Assembly (NCBI RefSeq): GCF_006542665.1
Contig: NZ_AP019735.1
Location: 2,666,001-2,730,000 of the forward strand
Origin: Alistipes communis
GTDB lineage: Bacteria > Bacteroidota > Bacteroidia > Bacteroidales > Rikenellaceae
Direction of reading: 5' to 3'
Length of the DNA: 64,000 bases
The translations under genes were made by a program, and so were the position numbers. Shown piece after piece: positions 44,650 to 53,580 of the stretch; positions within the stretch are counted from its first letter, which is position 1, and each line of letters begins with the position of its first letter. The notes beneath the pieces are model-generated. The model searched no databases, was not told the DNA's origin, and saw only the letters and a list, made by a program, of their open reading frames with translations.

Positions 44650-46437
44650 TCAACGCGGGCGGATTCTTACGACTCGTTCGAAGCCCCATTCTTGATCATT
44701 CCCCTCGGGAAGATCGTTCTTCGTCACGATATAGTCCTGATCGTCCTTGATGGTGAATGTATATTCGTCATCGGGTAACGACCAACCGCCGTCGCATAAT
44801 AGGCCCAAAGATTCTGCTGTCGCATCGATCCTCGAATTACAGCTTACCCCCACGTTATCACCGTCATAATGAGTTATGACCATCCACTCTTTTCCATTAA
44901 TGTCCATACTGTAAATTACGTCGACGGGTGATTCCGGCTGCATGTCCATACGTGTTATTCTGAATGTCCAGCCCCGGATATTCGTTCCGACGGGGACGCG
45001 GTTCATCGGAATGATTTCCATTTCGTCCTCGTAGACATAGGCATCGTATACTGTCACCGACAGCATGGCGGTTTCCGTAAAACCGGAGTTCAGCGGAGTG
45101 TACGAATTTTCCCAAGACTTGTCATAATCTTGTTGAAGCGTCGACGGTGCGACGGCCTCTGCACTCGCGAGTATACTCTGGCGGGTGGGACGATCCAACC
45201 GGTCGTATTCGGTGTAAACCCATTGATTTTGTTTGCGCATATTCCCGTCCTGGCTCATCACCAGTCTGTCATTGTTATCGTAGATCATATAGACCGGATC
45301 TGTGCCGGGCATACGTTTTTCGATACACCGCTTGCGCCCGTCGTATTTATAGACATAGGCCAGTTCAGCGATTGCCGTATCCGGCAACGTTCCGGGACTT
45401 CGCCCTTCGATCGTCTTGCTCAGTTCGGGCGGTAACACATAGCAGAGGTTGCCCCGATCGTCATAGACGTAATAGGTATCGTACGTCGTAGTACTGTCGG
45501 ACATACCGACAGTACGTTCGAGGATGGTCTGCTCCATATAATCTTTGTATATCGCTACTGCGATACCATCCTCGTTCGTTTCCGTGGTCTTGAACAGCGT
45601 ATGAGGAGGATGAAAGCCCGAAAACGACAGCCCTTGCGCCGTGACGGTGAAATACGCCACCTCGTTTTCTGCGTTTGTATCATAAGTGACCGTTTGTTTC
45701 CTGTCTTCTGTACGGAAAACCGTTCCGGCATTGTAAGAACCCACCTTCCGATTCAGCGGTGAGTTATCATACAGATGCTCCATATAGGAATGAGCACCCT
45801 CTCCATAGAGACTGTTGTAATATTGGGCCTGTTCCGAAAAGGCGTCCGAACGATAAAGCCCCGAAGAGCTGCTCGCAGCATACGGCAGGTATTTACGGCT
45901 TTCACGCATCTTGGCATCGTAGTAAAAGGGGGTGACGATACTTCGCCCGTCCGGCGCAGCGCCAACCTGTATGTTCTGATCCGGATGCCCCGTATCGTTA
46001 TAGTAATCGACATCCGCGACATGGGACGCATTGTTTTTTGCCGTGTAGGTATAGGTTACGATGTAATTGGTGTCATTCGTTACTCCGATTGCGTTGTTTG
46101 CGGAGAGTGCCACCGTATTCGAGTATGCGATCCGATCCCCGGAAGTGGCTTTTCGACGATAATAAATGCCTCCGGACACAGGCCGCGACTCACAGGATTC
46201 CGAGGTTGCGTCGGGAACAGAAAACCACGTAAGAGCATCTGCACTCGATTCCCATGAGTATACGATTGGAGCAGAGCCTCCCGATGCAGCCTCGGTGCTA
46301 TACAGAATAACCGAGGTCGTATCTTGGACGGTGAGCTGACGCGGCTCGATCCTACCGCCATTGAGCGCCGCCGTTTGTGCGAACGACATTCCACAGATGC
46401 ACGAACAGATCGTGAACAAAACTATTATTCTCTTCAT
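44650..46437 (-). CDS. Secreted DUF6443-type Rhs N-terminal half, locus 2
   Basis: A 595-residue protein. Signal peptide (MKRIIVLFTICSCICGMSFAQ), one Ig-like domain (IVYSWESSADALTWF...YRRKATSGDRIAYSN), then the DUF6443-like part (ADVDYYNDTGHPDQNIQVG, IVTPFYYDAKMRESRKYLPY) and first YD repeats (YVYDDRGNLCYVLPPEL, YKYDGRKRCIEKRMPG, MSQDGNMRKQNQWVYTEYDRLDRPTRQS), colinear with residues 30-~430 of the locus 1 Rhs protein. It ends with a ~100-residue region in place of the core. The missing part continues in the next gene 46 nt on, which has its own signal peptide. So the cocoon shell is split into two exported chains. Confidence 0.8.
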   Translation of the reverse strand: MKRIIVLFTICSCICGMSFAQTAALNGGRIEPRQLTVQDTTSVILYSTEAASGGSAPIVYSWESSADALTWFSVPDATSESCESRPVSGGIYYRRKATSGDRIAYSNTVALSANNAIGVTNDTNYIVTYTYTAKNNASHVADVDYYNDTGHPDQNIQVGAAPDGRSIVTPFYYDAKMRESRKYLPYAASSSSGLYRSDAFSEQAQYYNSLYGEGAHSYMEHLYDNSPLNRKVGSYNAGTVFRTEDRKQTVTYDTNAENEVAYFTVTAQGLSFSGFHPPHTLFKTTETNEDGIAVAIYKDYMEQTILERTVGMSDSTTTYDTYYVYDDRGNLCYVLPPELSKTIEGRSPGTLPDTAIAELAYVYKYDGRKRCIEKRMPGTDPVYMIYDNNDRLVMSQDGNMRKQNQWVYTEYDRLDRPTRQSILASAEAVAPSTLQQDYDKSWENSYTPLNSGFTETAMLSVTVYDAYVYEDEMEIIPMNRVPVGTNIRGWTFRITRMDMQPESPVDVIYSMDINGKEWMVITHYDGDNVGVSCNSRIDATAESLGLLCDGGWSLPDDEYTFTIKDDQDYIVTKNDLPEGNDQEWGFERVVRIRPR

Positions 46438-46448
46438 AACCGATCCCC

Positions 46449-49436
46449 CTAATTATTTTTCAGATGATATTCAAATTTTTGCAAAAGATTCCCTGTATCT
46501 TGATCATCCCGGATTTCGGATAGCCTGTTGGCCGAATCATACTTATAATACGTCGTTCGGCCTGAAGGGTCTGTTATACTGGTGCATCCGACCAACGGCT
46601 TATAGGTGTATACCGAAACTCGGGAATTCGGCAAGCGACTGCGAAGAAGGGCGCCATAGGCTTGAAAATCCGGCACGTCGGAACTTTTCCCGTCGTAATT
46701 CTCGATAGCATTAACTGCCGATCTACCCAATGCGTCATAAACCTGTTGATAGCTCGCATTCTTAATCTCCAAAACCGGATATTGCCTGTTATAAGACCAC
46801 AGATACGTTGTCTGCACGCCATCGCTTCTCATCAATTGGTATACGTTCCCATACGGATGATTGTAATTCATGGTGATTTGCGTGTAATAATCTCCGGAAC
46901 TCGTATTGAGTTTGTAATAAACTCGAGGCTGATAGGAGTAATTTACTTGAGTAAATTCTGTTTTAGAGCCAGATACGATATTGCCGTTTTTATATTCGGT
47001 AACTTCGACTGGAACTCCGATCATGTTCGCATCGACCAGATACTTCATCTGTCCGCCGAGATCCGTCGGATAGGTGAAGCGGGTGAGATAATGACCCTCG
47101 CTGTTTCCGCTTATCACACTCCGCGACACCTCCTTAGGCAGCCAATTCCCGTCATTGTAATCATATTCCGTCTTGATGGCTACCTTATCCGGAAAATATT
47201 GGTATTCAGTCTTTTCATACATTTCCCATCTCTCGGAATACAGGTCGTAGAATTTGATGTTCAGAGGGCTATTCGACCTGCAAAGCGAGTGACACATCAC
47301 ACCTTTGATACTGGTTTGCTCTACTTGATGGTGAGAGAATACGATTGCTTTGACCAGATTATTCTGATTGTCATAATATTTGATCTCTTTCGGCAAACCG
47401 TTGTCCAATGCCGGAATCGTCGGAAAATCAGGTATGATCAGATCCTCCAAACCGTTGTTGCCGTCTGCATGGTTTTCAAACCGATAGGTTACATATCCAT
47501 TATCTACTCCGTTCGTGATATTTCTTTCGGTGACAACGGAGTATCCGACATGCATTCCGGCAGCCGATCCGGTGATCGGCCGATAGGAATGCGAAGTTCC
47601 GTATATATATGACCCCCAGACCGCACTCGCATCCGACGCATCGCCTGCCGTAACCTTGTAGTGATATTCCGGTACCGACATCAAAGTACCGGAAGATTTC
47701 CCGGTTTCATCCGTATATGCAAATGTTCTTACCGATATCGTATCGCCTTTATCCGACAGATCGCATATCGTTTTAATGCGCAGTCCGCCTCCGGATCGGA
47801 TCAACGAGTCGGCCGAATCCTTGAAGCCGTTACTAAAATCATTCAACTCATACTCAAAATGCGTTTCTGCACCGGTCGGAAATTTTATCGAAGTCAGGAC
47901 GCCGTATTGACTTCGGTCCGAGCACGAGTTCTTGTTGATGCCTTTCCATATTCCGGTTTGGATTTGTCCTTCGGAATTTCTATAAGTTCTGTAGTATGAC
48001 GGTGCATAATGAAAGGTCTGGTCGGAAGTCGACTTGGAATTTACGTTGTAATATCCCCAATGATCGGTACTGCTTGAATTCTTTGGCGGCAGGGGGTTCC
48101 TGTTGTATGAAAACACATAATTCCGATCCAACTCTCCATTGTTCCGGAATATGGATATCTTGTCAAGCAGCAGCCGGCAATTCAGGGCCGTTTGCTCTCG
48201 TTCCCGATGGTCCGCATGTTCCGGATTGCCGACGACGGTCCCCAAATACGAATGCCCGAACCTCACATCGAGAACTCTGTCGCCGGAGATATTCTTCACT
48301 GTCAGCCGATCTATTTTTTTTGCTTTGGGTTCCCAGTCCGCAGCGGCAATATCCACTCGATCCGTATACGATATATCTATCTCTCCACGGTTGAAAGTGA
48401 TTTTTTTCAGCAGCAGTTGATCGCGCTCCAAATAGGTTAAATTATAATGCTTGAACGAAGGCGGGGGTGTCGAAAAGAATGGCCTCGGACCGCTGTGTAC
48501 TGCCATTATTTGGCCGACCGTCTCGTTCACTCCGACCGAACTGAATAGTTTCTCCGTTTCATACTCGAATCTGATCGTATCTTTCTTCGTCGTAATGATT
48601 TCATCCAGATACCATGCGGTTGTTGCATTTCCGTCATTGCCTTCTACCGGATCAAAGTCCTGTTGATCGTATCGATTCATGTGTTCTTCTCCCGGAAATT
48701 CTGTTAAATTACGAATATAAGGTCTCGTATGCTCCCGGGATTTGAACAGATAGGTATTGCCGTATGCGTCGAAAACCTCGAATCGGATAAAATATCCGCC
48801 CTCATAATATCTATGACAAACGATTTTCAACCACGTGTTTTTATTGGCGATAATCGCCTCGGCGCGATATTCCGGACCCGTCTCGCGGTCCTTATTCTGC
48901 TCGAAGAAAAATCGGCCGGACATATTGTTGAAGTTGTAGGTGAAAATGTCCGGTTCCGAATCGAACGTCTTGTTTAAGTAATTGGGATACCTTATATCTT
49001 CCGGGTTTGAGGCATCGTTGGATTCGGTGCATTCCGGGAGAGAGGGACCGGAATAATAGCCGCCGGATCCGAAATCATCCATATGCCTTATCTCCCGGGC
49101 AATACATCCTCCGGCAATCAAGGCCCATCCCAAGCCTGCGGAACTCGCTTCCTGGGCGACCTTAATCCCCGACGCATGATACGAAAGCGTGATCGGCAGG
49201 GTAAAATCGCGTGTCTCGATTTCATAGAGGGGAATCTTTATTTCCGGAATTCCGGTGTAATGACCGACCGGAATGTTTCCATAAATTCCCAATGACGAGG
49301 CATTGGGGGATGCCGGTACGATAGGGCTGGCGTTTCGCACGACATACTGATCATTATCATCTTCGGATGATTGTCCATAGCTCGCAGATGTCCAGAAAAC
49401 ATGGAGCAGGATGAAGAAGTTGAGAATTCGTTTCAT
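46449..49436 (-). CDS. Secreted TcB/SpvB-like YD-repeat protein, locus 2
   Basis: A 995-residue protein. Signal peptide (MKRILNFFILLHVFWTSASYGQ), then NIPVGHYTGIPEIKIPLYEI and GLGWALIAGGCIAREIRHMDDF, the start shared with the locus 1 protein. It ends with YLWSYNRQYPVLEIKNASYQQVYDALG and a YYKYDSANRLSEIRDD repeat. No toxin tip. It is the first gene of locus 2 and lies 11 nt from the next. No full TAnnTTTG box was seen in the 150 bp before it. The T2SS-like operon ends just upstream on the same strand, so read-through is possible. Confidence 0.8.
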   Translation of the reverse strand: MKRILNFFILLHVFWTSASYGQSSEDDNDQYVVRNASPIVPASPNASSLGIYGNIPVGHYTGIPEIKIPLYEIETRDFTLPITLSYHASGIKVAQEASSAGLGWALIAGGCIAREIRHMDDFGSGGYYSGPSLPECTESNDASNPEDIRYPNYLNKTFDSEPDIFTYNFNNMSGRFFFEQNKDRETGPEYRAEAIIANKNTWLKIVCHRYYEGGYFIRFEVFDAYGNTYLFKSREHTRPYIRNLTEFPGEEHMNRYDQQDFDPVEGNDGNATTAWYLDEIITTKKDTIRFEYETEKLFSSVGVNETVGQIMAVHSGPRPFFSTPPPSFKHYNLTYLERDQLLLKKITFNRGEIDISYTDRVDIAAADWEPKAKKIDRLTVKNISGDRVLDVRFGHSYLGTVVGNPEHADHREREQTALNCRLLLDKISIFRNNGELDRNYVFSYNRNPLPPKNSSSTDHWGYYNVNSKSTSDQTFHYAPSYYRTYRNSEGQIQTGIWKGINKNSCSDRSQYGVLTSIKFPTGAETHFEYELNDFSNGFKDSADSLIRSGGGLRIKTICDLSDKGDTISVRTFAYTDETGKSSGTLMSVPEYHYKVTAGDASDASAVWGSYIYGTSHSYRPITGSAAGMHVGYSVVTERNITNGVDNGYVTYRFENHADGNNGLEDLIIPDFPTIPALDNGLPKEIKYYDNQNNLVKAIVFSHHQVEQTSIKGVMCHSLCRSNSPLNIKFYDLYSERWEMYEKTEYQYFPDKVAIKTEYDYNDGNWLPKEVSRSVISGNSEGHYLTRFTYPTDLGGQMKYLVDANMIGVPVEVTEYKNGNIVSGSKTEFTQVNYSYQPRVYYKLNTSSGDYYTQITMNYNHPYGNVYQLMRSDGVQTTYLWSYNRQYPVLEIKNASYQQVYDALGRSAVNAIENYDGKSSDVPDFQAYGALLRSRLPNSRVSVYTYKPLVGCTSITDPSGRTTYYKYDSANRLSEIRDDQDTGNLLQKFEYHLKNN

Positions 49437-49589
49437 GGTTCGTAATGTTTGGGTTTGGTAGTTTTAGGCATGCGGAGGATTTCCGGTTTGTCATCGCGGT
49501 ATGTACTCGGGGCCGAGTATCATCTCTACAATGTTCATTTCATAAGCAATTGGATTCAGGTTAATAAAGAGGATTGGTATTCGTGTCTA

Positions 49590-50642
49590 CTACCCCATGA
49601 TCCCGCCGAGGGAGAACATGGGCATATACATGGCGATTAGGATCACGGCGACGAGAATTCCGACGAGCAGGATGAGTGCGGGTTCGAGCATCGCGCCCAT
49701 GCGGCGGATTGCGTATTCGAGTTCTTCGGTGAGGGTTTCACCCTGCCTGCGGAGCATTTCGGGCAGACGGTTCGTCTGCTCTCCGACGCGGACGAGCGCC
49801 GTGAGTTTTCGGTCGTAGAGATCGGGGAATCGGGCCAGTGTTTCGGCGAAGGCATCGCCCCGTTCGAGCCGTCGCGCGATCTCGTCGAACGACTTGCGGT
49901 AGGGGTGGAATCCGATGACCTCGCGGAGCATTCCGACGCCGGCGAGCAGGGGCACGCCCGCGGCGCATAGCAGGTCGAGAAGTTTGCAGCACTGCGCCTG
50001 CATGTTCTTGCGGATGATCTCACCCGCGACGGGCAGGCGGAGCAGGATCGCCGCGCGCCAGCGCTGCACCTCCTCGCGCTGTCGGTTGGCGCGGTAGAGC
50101 AGATAAAGTCCCCCTCCCGCGCTGACCGCGACGGCGGCATAGGCGGGAAACACTTTCGAGAGTGCGATGATCCCCCTCGTGAGCGCGGGCAGCTCTCCTC
50201 CCATACGCGCATATACCTCCTCGAACATGGGTACGACGACCGAGAGCATGAATGCCACGACAGCCGCCGCCACGGCGAGGATGACGACGGGATAGCTCAC
50301 GGCCGAGGCGACCATGCGCCGCTGCGCGGCCCGCTTGCGGTAGTAGTCGCGCAGGAAGTCGAGTGTCCGTGCCAGACGTCCCGTCTCGTCGCCGATGCGC
50401 ACCACGCCGCACTCCAAGGGGCGGAATGCCCCGCTTCGGCGCATGGCCTCGGCGAGCGTCTCTCCGCGCACGACGGCGGCGTAGAGCTCTTCGAGCAGCG
50501 CCTTCGTCCGGCGGTCGCCCTCGCCCTCGATGAGCAGTCGGAAGGCCGCCGAGAAATCGAGACCGGCCGTCAACAGTGCATGCAGCTCGGCGTAGAACAT
50601 CTCGCGTCGGGCGTCCGTCAGTTTATGGCTCTTCGTATCCAT
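49590..50642 (-). CDS. gspF: GspF-type inner-membrane platform protein
   Basis: A 350-residue protein with the duplicated T2SSF domain and three main membrane helices (about 115-140, 165-190 and 320-345). Motifs include FRPLECGVVRIGDETGRLARTLDFL and its repeat FPDLYDRKLTALVRVGEQTNRLPEML, with LEYAIRRMGAMLEPALILLVGILV near the end. It anchors the pseudopilus assembly ATPase. Slightly shorter than GspF (~400). Its start overlaps the J-like gene by 20 nt. It is the last gene of the operon. Confidence 0.92.
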   Translation of the reverse strand: MDTKSHKLTDARREMFYAELHALLTAGLDFSAAFRLLIEGEGDRRTKALLEELYAAVVRGETLAEAMRRSGAFRPLECGVVRIGDETGRLARTLDFLRDYYRKRAAQRRMVASAVSYPVVILAVAAAVVAFMLSVVVPMFEEVYARMGGELPALTRGIIALSKVFPAYAAVAVSAGGGLYLLYRANRQREEVQRWRAAILLRLPVAGEIIRKNMQAQCCKLLDLLCAAGVPLLAGVGMLREVIGFHPYRKSFDEIARRLERGDAFAETLARFPDLYDRKLTALVRVGEQTNRLPEMLRRQGETLTEELEYAIRRMGAMLEPALILLVGILVAVILIAMYMPMFSLGGIMG

Positions 50643-51132
50643 GATCCTTTTCGATTTCAGCGATTCTTCGTCCGTAGCTTTCCCGTGCGGGCCGCAGCAC
50701 GGGGAGTTTCAGCATATGGCCCCCGACGTCGACTTCGAGGGTATCGGCCGCCGCATCGCAGCGTAGGAGCTGCATGTGCCCGACACGACGCAGGAGCGTA
50801 TCGCGGAACTCCCCCGCGACGAATACTGCCGCGGAGTCGCGCGTCGTCAGTGTCGTCTCGCCTCCTGCACGATAGAGGTGCATACACTCGCCGGCGTCGG
50901 CTCCGCCCTCTGCGCTGCGGATGCTGTCGGCCGTTGTGAGCAGCTGCCCGAGGCGGAAGATTCCGTCGCGCTGCCGTCCCGCCTCGACGAGCACGGCCGC
51001 GCGTCGGGCCACGAGCCGCGAGACGAGCGTCAGGGCCTCCATGGCGGCCAGGAAGACGATTCCCGTCACGAGCATCACGACCAGCGTTTCGGCCAGCGTC
51101 GAGCCGCGCAGCGTATGTTTCACTCGGCGCAT
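50623..51132 (-). CDS. GspJ-like minor pseudopilin
   Basis: A 169-residue protein with a type III prepilin signal: basic MRRVKHTLRG, cleavage after Gly10, then STLAETLVVMLVTGIVFLAAMEAL with Glu at +5. The C-terminal domain is beta-rich (ECMHLYRAGGETTLTTRDSAAVFVAG). By size and order it best fits GspJ. It overlaps both neighbours. Confidence 0.78.
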   Translation of the reverse strand: MRRVKHTLRGSTLAETLVVMLVTGIVFLAAMEALTLVSRLVARRAAVLVEAGRQRDGIFRLGQLLTTADSIRSAEGGADAGECMHLYRAGGETTLTTRDSAAVFVAGEFRDTLLRRVGHMQLLRCDAAADTLEVDVGGHMLKLPVLRPARESYGRRIAEIEKDHGYEEP

Positions 51133-51491
51133 TCCACCAGCTGTCTGTGTACGATCCGTTTGCGGCTGCCGTCGATGCGGACTTCGATCGTTATGAGTTG
51201 CACGTCACGGTATTGCCGATACGGCTCCACGCGCACCGTCGCTTCGCCTCCGCCGTACCGCTCGGCGTACGTGCCCGCGGGCCATACGCCTGATCCGTAT
51301 TTGTCGAAGGCGCACATGGCCCGGTATTCGGCTTCGGCAACTGCGAGCGCATCGTCCCCGCGCAGCGTCAGACGGGGCAGCAGCTCCATTGCCGCTGTGA
51401 AAGCGATCAGCAGCACCACCGCCGCTACGACGGCTTCGACGAGCGAGGCTGCGCGCAGCCTTCCGCCCGAGGCCCGTTTTACTCGACGCAT
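51120..51491 (-). CDS. GspI-like minor pseudopilin
   Basis: A 123-residue protein: basic leader MRRVKRASGGRLRA, then ASLVEAVVAAVVLLIAFTAAMELL with Glu at +5 and Ala rather than Gly before the cleavage site. A short globular part follows (YRQYRDVQLITIEVRID). The start is ATG 51491, overlapping the K-like stop by 13 nt. Size and position fit GspI. Confidence 0.75.
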   Translation of the reverse strand: MRRVKRASGGRLRAASLVEAVVAAVVLLIAFTAAMELLPRLTLRGDDALAVAEAEYRAMCAFDKYGSGVWPAGTYAERYGGGEATVRVEPYRQYRDVQLITIEVRIDGSRKRIVHRQLVECAE

Positions 51492-52699
51492 ACGGCCTCC
51501 TTTCTGCGCACGGCCTCGGCGCCGCCGTACCACAGCGGTTGCGCCGTGGCGGGATTTTCGAGCAGCGTAAGGTCGTAGAGCATATCCTTGTAGTATCCCT
51601 GCGGCGAGAAGTAGACGACCTGTCTGAGCTCCGCACACCCCGCGACGATCCCCTGCACCTGCGCCGCGCCATCCGCATGAAGAAGCCCCCGCACGCGTGC
51701 CGTGCGCGACTGGCGGTAGGAGGCGGCCATCTTCTTGTGCCGCACGGTGTCGCGGACGATGACGTAGCCGTCCGCCGTCGCACGGTCGCCCAGTTCGGCG
51801 TACCGGCCGGCGCAGATGCCCGACGGATATTCCAGCACGGCGCACGGCTCTACGACGACCGTGTCGCGGGCGAAGAGCTGCGCCGCGATGCGGGCTCCGC
51901 TGCCGACCGTGACCTTGCGTGCGCAGACCAATACGTTTTCCAGCCGGCAGGCGGAGTCGATGCGCAGCTCGTCGGCTGCGAGCACGATCCGCCCGCGCAG
52001 CGTGCAGCCGCCGATCTCGGCCGTGCCGAGGCGCAGGGCGACGGTCGGATCGCGGAACGATATGCCGAGGCTGTCGGGCAGATCGCCGGCGGCCGGCAGC
52101 TGCTGCGCGAAAGCGAAGAGTGCGCCGATCCGTGCCGCGACGGCAGCCGAAGGTGCGGGAAGCATCGCTGCCGAGCTGCGGATCGCCGTGCGGGGAACCT
52201 CCTCTCCCCGGTAAAACTCCGCTCCCACACGGCCGTAGGTCAGGCCGTTCTGCGGCAGGCGGAGCGTCCCGTGCAGACGCGTGTCGCCTGCGAGGGTGAC
52301 GGCCGTGCGGTCGTCGGCGTAGAAGAGCGTCCGTGCGGGATCGGGTTCGGCACCGACGATGCGGCTGCTCGCGACGAGCGAGTCGGCCGTCGTGATGTGC
52401 AGCAGTTCGTAGAGGCCCCACGGCTCGCGGCGCACGAAGATGCGCGACTGCGGCAGGGAGTCGTAGAGCAGATAACCTCCGGCAGCGGTCAGAGCCCGTT
52501 CGTCGGGATGCAGGCGGTAGAGCAAGGCGGCCGATTCGACGTCGGCGCGCGCCTGCCGCAGCCGCTGCGTGCGCGTGAAGAGCAGCGTCTCCTGCTCCCA
52601 CAGCGCCAGCAGCCCCAGCGTCGCCGTGAGCATCACCAGCGCCGCGACTACGACCGTCGGCAGCACGGCCCCTTCGAGGTATGTCGTATGCAGTTTCAT
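51479..52699 (-). CDS. Large GspK-like pseudopilin with repetitive beta domain
   Basis: A 406-residue protein beginning MKLHTTYLEGAVLPTVVVAALVMLTATLGLLALWEQ. This is a prepilin-like helix after Gly10 with no Glu at +5, as in GspK tip proteins. The rest is beta-rich. Around residues 225-310 short strands repeat (IGGCTLRGRIVLAADELRI, ARKVTVGSGARIAAQLFARDTVVVEPCAVLEYPSGICAG), like a bactofilin-type or beta-solenoid fold not found in classical GspK. It could cap the pseudopilus or bind cargo. Confidence 0.65.
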   Translation of the reverse strand: MKLHTTYLEGAVLPTVVVAALVMLTATLGLLALWEQETLLFTRTQRLRQARADVESAALLYRLHPDERALTAAGGYLLYDSLPQSRIFVRREPWGLYELLHITTADSLVASSRIVGAEPDPARTLFYADDRTAVTLAGDTRLHGTLRLPQNGLTYGRVGAEFYRGEEVPRTAIRSSAAMLPAPSAAVAARIGALFAFAQQLPAAGDLPDSLGISFRDPTVALRLGTAEIGGCTLRGRIVLAADELRIDSACRLENVLVCARKVTVGSGARIAAQLFARDTVVVEPCAVLEYPSGICAGRYAELGDRATADGYVIVRDTVRHKKMAASYRQSRTARVRGLLHADGAAQVQGIVAGCAELRQVVYFSPQGYYKDMLYDLTLLENPATAQPLWYGGAEAVRRKEAVCVE

Positions 52700-53167
52700 C
52701 TATTCGTCGCAGCGTTTTACGCCGTAGACCGTCCCTTCGCGTTCGAGATAGAGCGAGTCGCGGTCGGCGCCCGTCAGGCGGAATCCCGCAGCCGTGTCGC
52801 GCAGGCTCAGTTCGTACTGTCTGCCGCCGATCGTCAGGATGTGGAGCGCCTGCCCGCCGGCCGTCACCGTCGCCAGGTGCGAGAGCTGCACCCGCTCGCG
52901 GCGTTTCGGTTCGGCTTTTCCGGCAGGCGGCAGGCGGCGCACGACGGACCGTGCGGCAGGTGTCGGAGCGGCCACGCCTTTCAGGAAGGGGTCGGGATAG
53001 TCCAGCCGCAAGGTCTCGGCGACGATCTGCGGTACCGCCGGAGTGTCGGTCGCGGGTCGGACATCCGGCGCGGCGGGTCGTGCCGGCGCGAGGATCCGCC
53101 ACGCCACGACGCCCCAGACCGCCACGACGGCTGCGAGCAGCAGACAGGTCGTCCAGCGCGATTTCAC
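52700..53167 (-). CDS. GspC/PilP-like bitopic protein
   Basis: A 155-residue protein. The GTG start at 53167 overlaps the previous stop (GTGA). One membrane helix (TTCLLLAAVVAVWGVVAW, residues ~5-23) is followed by a Pro/Ala-rich linker and a small beta domain (VQLSHLATVTAGGQALHILTIGGRQYEL..LERE). This is the plan of GspC homology regions and PilP that link the inner-membrane platform to the secretin. Assigned by architecture and position. Confidence 0.6.
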   Translation of the reverse strand: MKSRWTTCLLLAAVVAVWGVVAWRILAPARPAAPDVRPATDTPAVPQIVAETLRLDYPDPFLKGVAAPTPAARSVVRRLPPAGKAEPKRRERVQLSHLATVTAGGQALHILTIGGRQYELSLRDTAAGFRLTGADRDSLYLEREGTVYGVKRCDE

Positions 53168-53580
53168 GGTTCGGCGGATTCGGGATTGTCCGACTTCTCC
53201 GGCTCCTCGGGTACGGGTTCCTCGGCGACCGTGAGCCGCAACGCCGGAGAGGAGGTCTCGTAACCGGAGTTGAAGGCCGCGACCGTCCATTCGTAACGGC
53301 CCGCTTCGAGCCGTAACCGGCAGCCGTAGCTGCGTGCAAGGCCCAGCGTATCGGCCGCAAGGAGCGTGTCGGCGACGATCCGCCCCTCGGTAGCGACGCA
53401 CAATTCGTAACCCGTCGCACGGTCGACGGCCCGCCAGCGGAAGAGCGTCTCGCCCGCAGGAACCTCCGCGTCGTCCGCCGGGGCGATCGTCGTCACCGCA
53501 CGGCCGGAGATATCCTCCTCGATGATTTCGCAGGAGACGGTCAGGAATAGAAGCGGGAAATAGATCAGGTATCTTCTCAT
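53164..53580 (-). CDS. Small FN3-like lipoprotein in the T2SS-like operon
   Basis: A 138-residue lipoprotein: signal peptide MRRYLIYFPLLFLTVSC, then an FN3/Ig-like domain (GETLFRWRAVDRATGYELCVATEGRI, GRYEWTVAAFNSGYETSSPAL) and an acidic Pro/Glu tail. It is coupled by ATGA overlap on both sides. A pilotin or outer-membrane accessory role for the secretin would fit its location but is inferred. It does not resemble known GspS proteins. Confidence 0.7.
   Translation of the reverse strand: MRRYLIYFPLLFLTVSCEIIEEDISGRAVTTIAPADDAEVPAGETLFRWRAVDRATGYELCVATEGRIVADTLLAADTLGLARSYGCRLRLEAGRYEWTVAAFNSGYETSSPALRLTVAEEPVPEEPEKSDNPESAEP

Noticed and set aside
49449..49640. 63-codon plus frame between locus 2 and gspF
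   Set aside because: It overlaps the gspF 3' end and has no start context or recognisable features.
51120..53420. 766-codon minus-strand frame through the pseudopilin genes
   Set aside because: Only its last 123 codons (from 51491) are a gene. The rest is an alternative frame of the K-, C- and lipoprotein genes.
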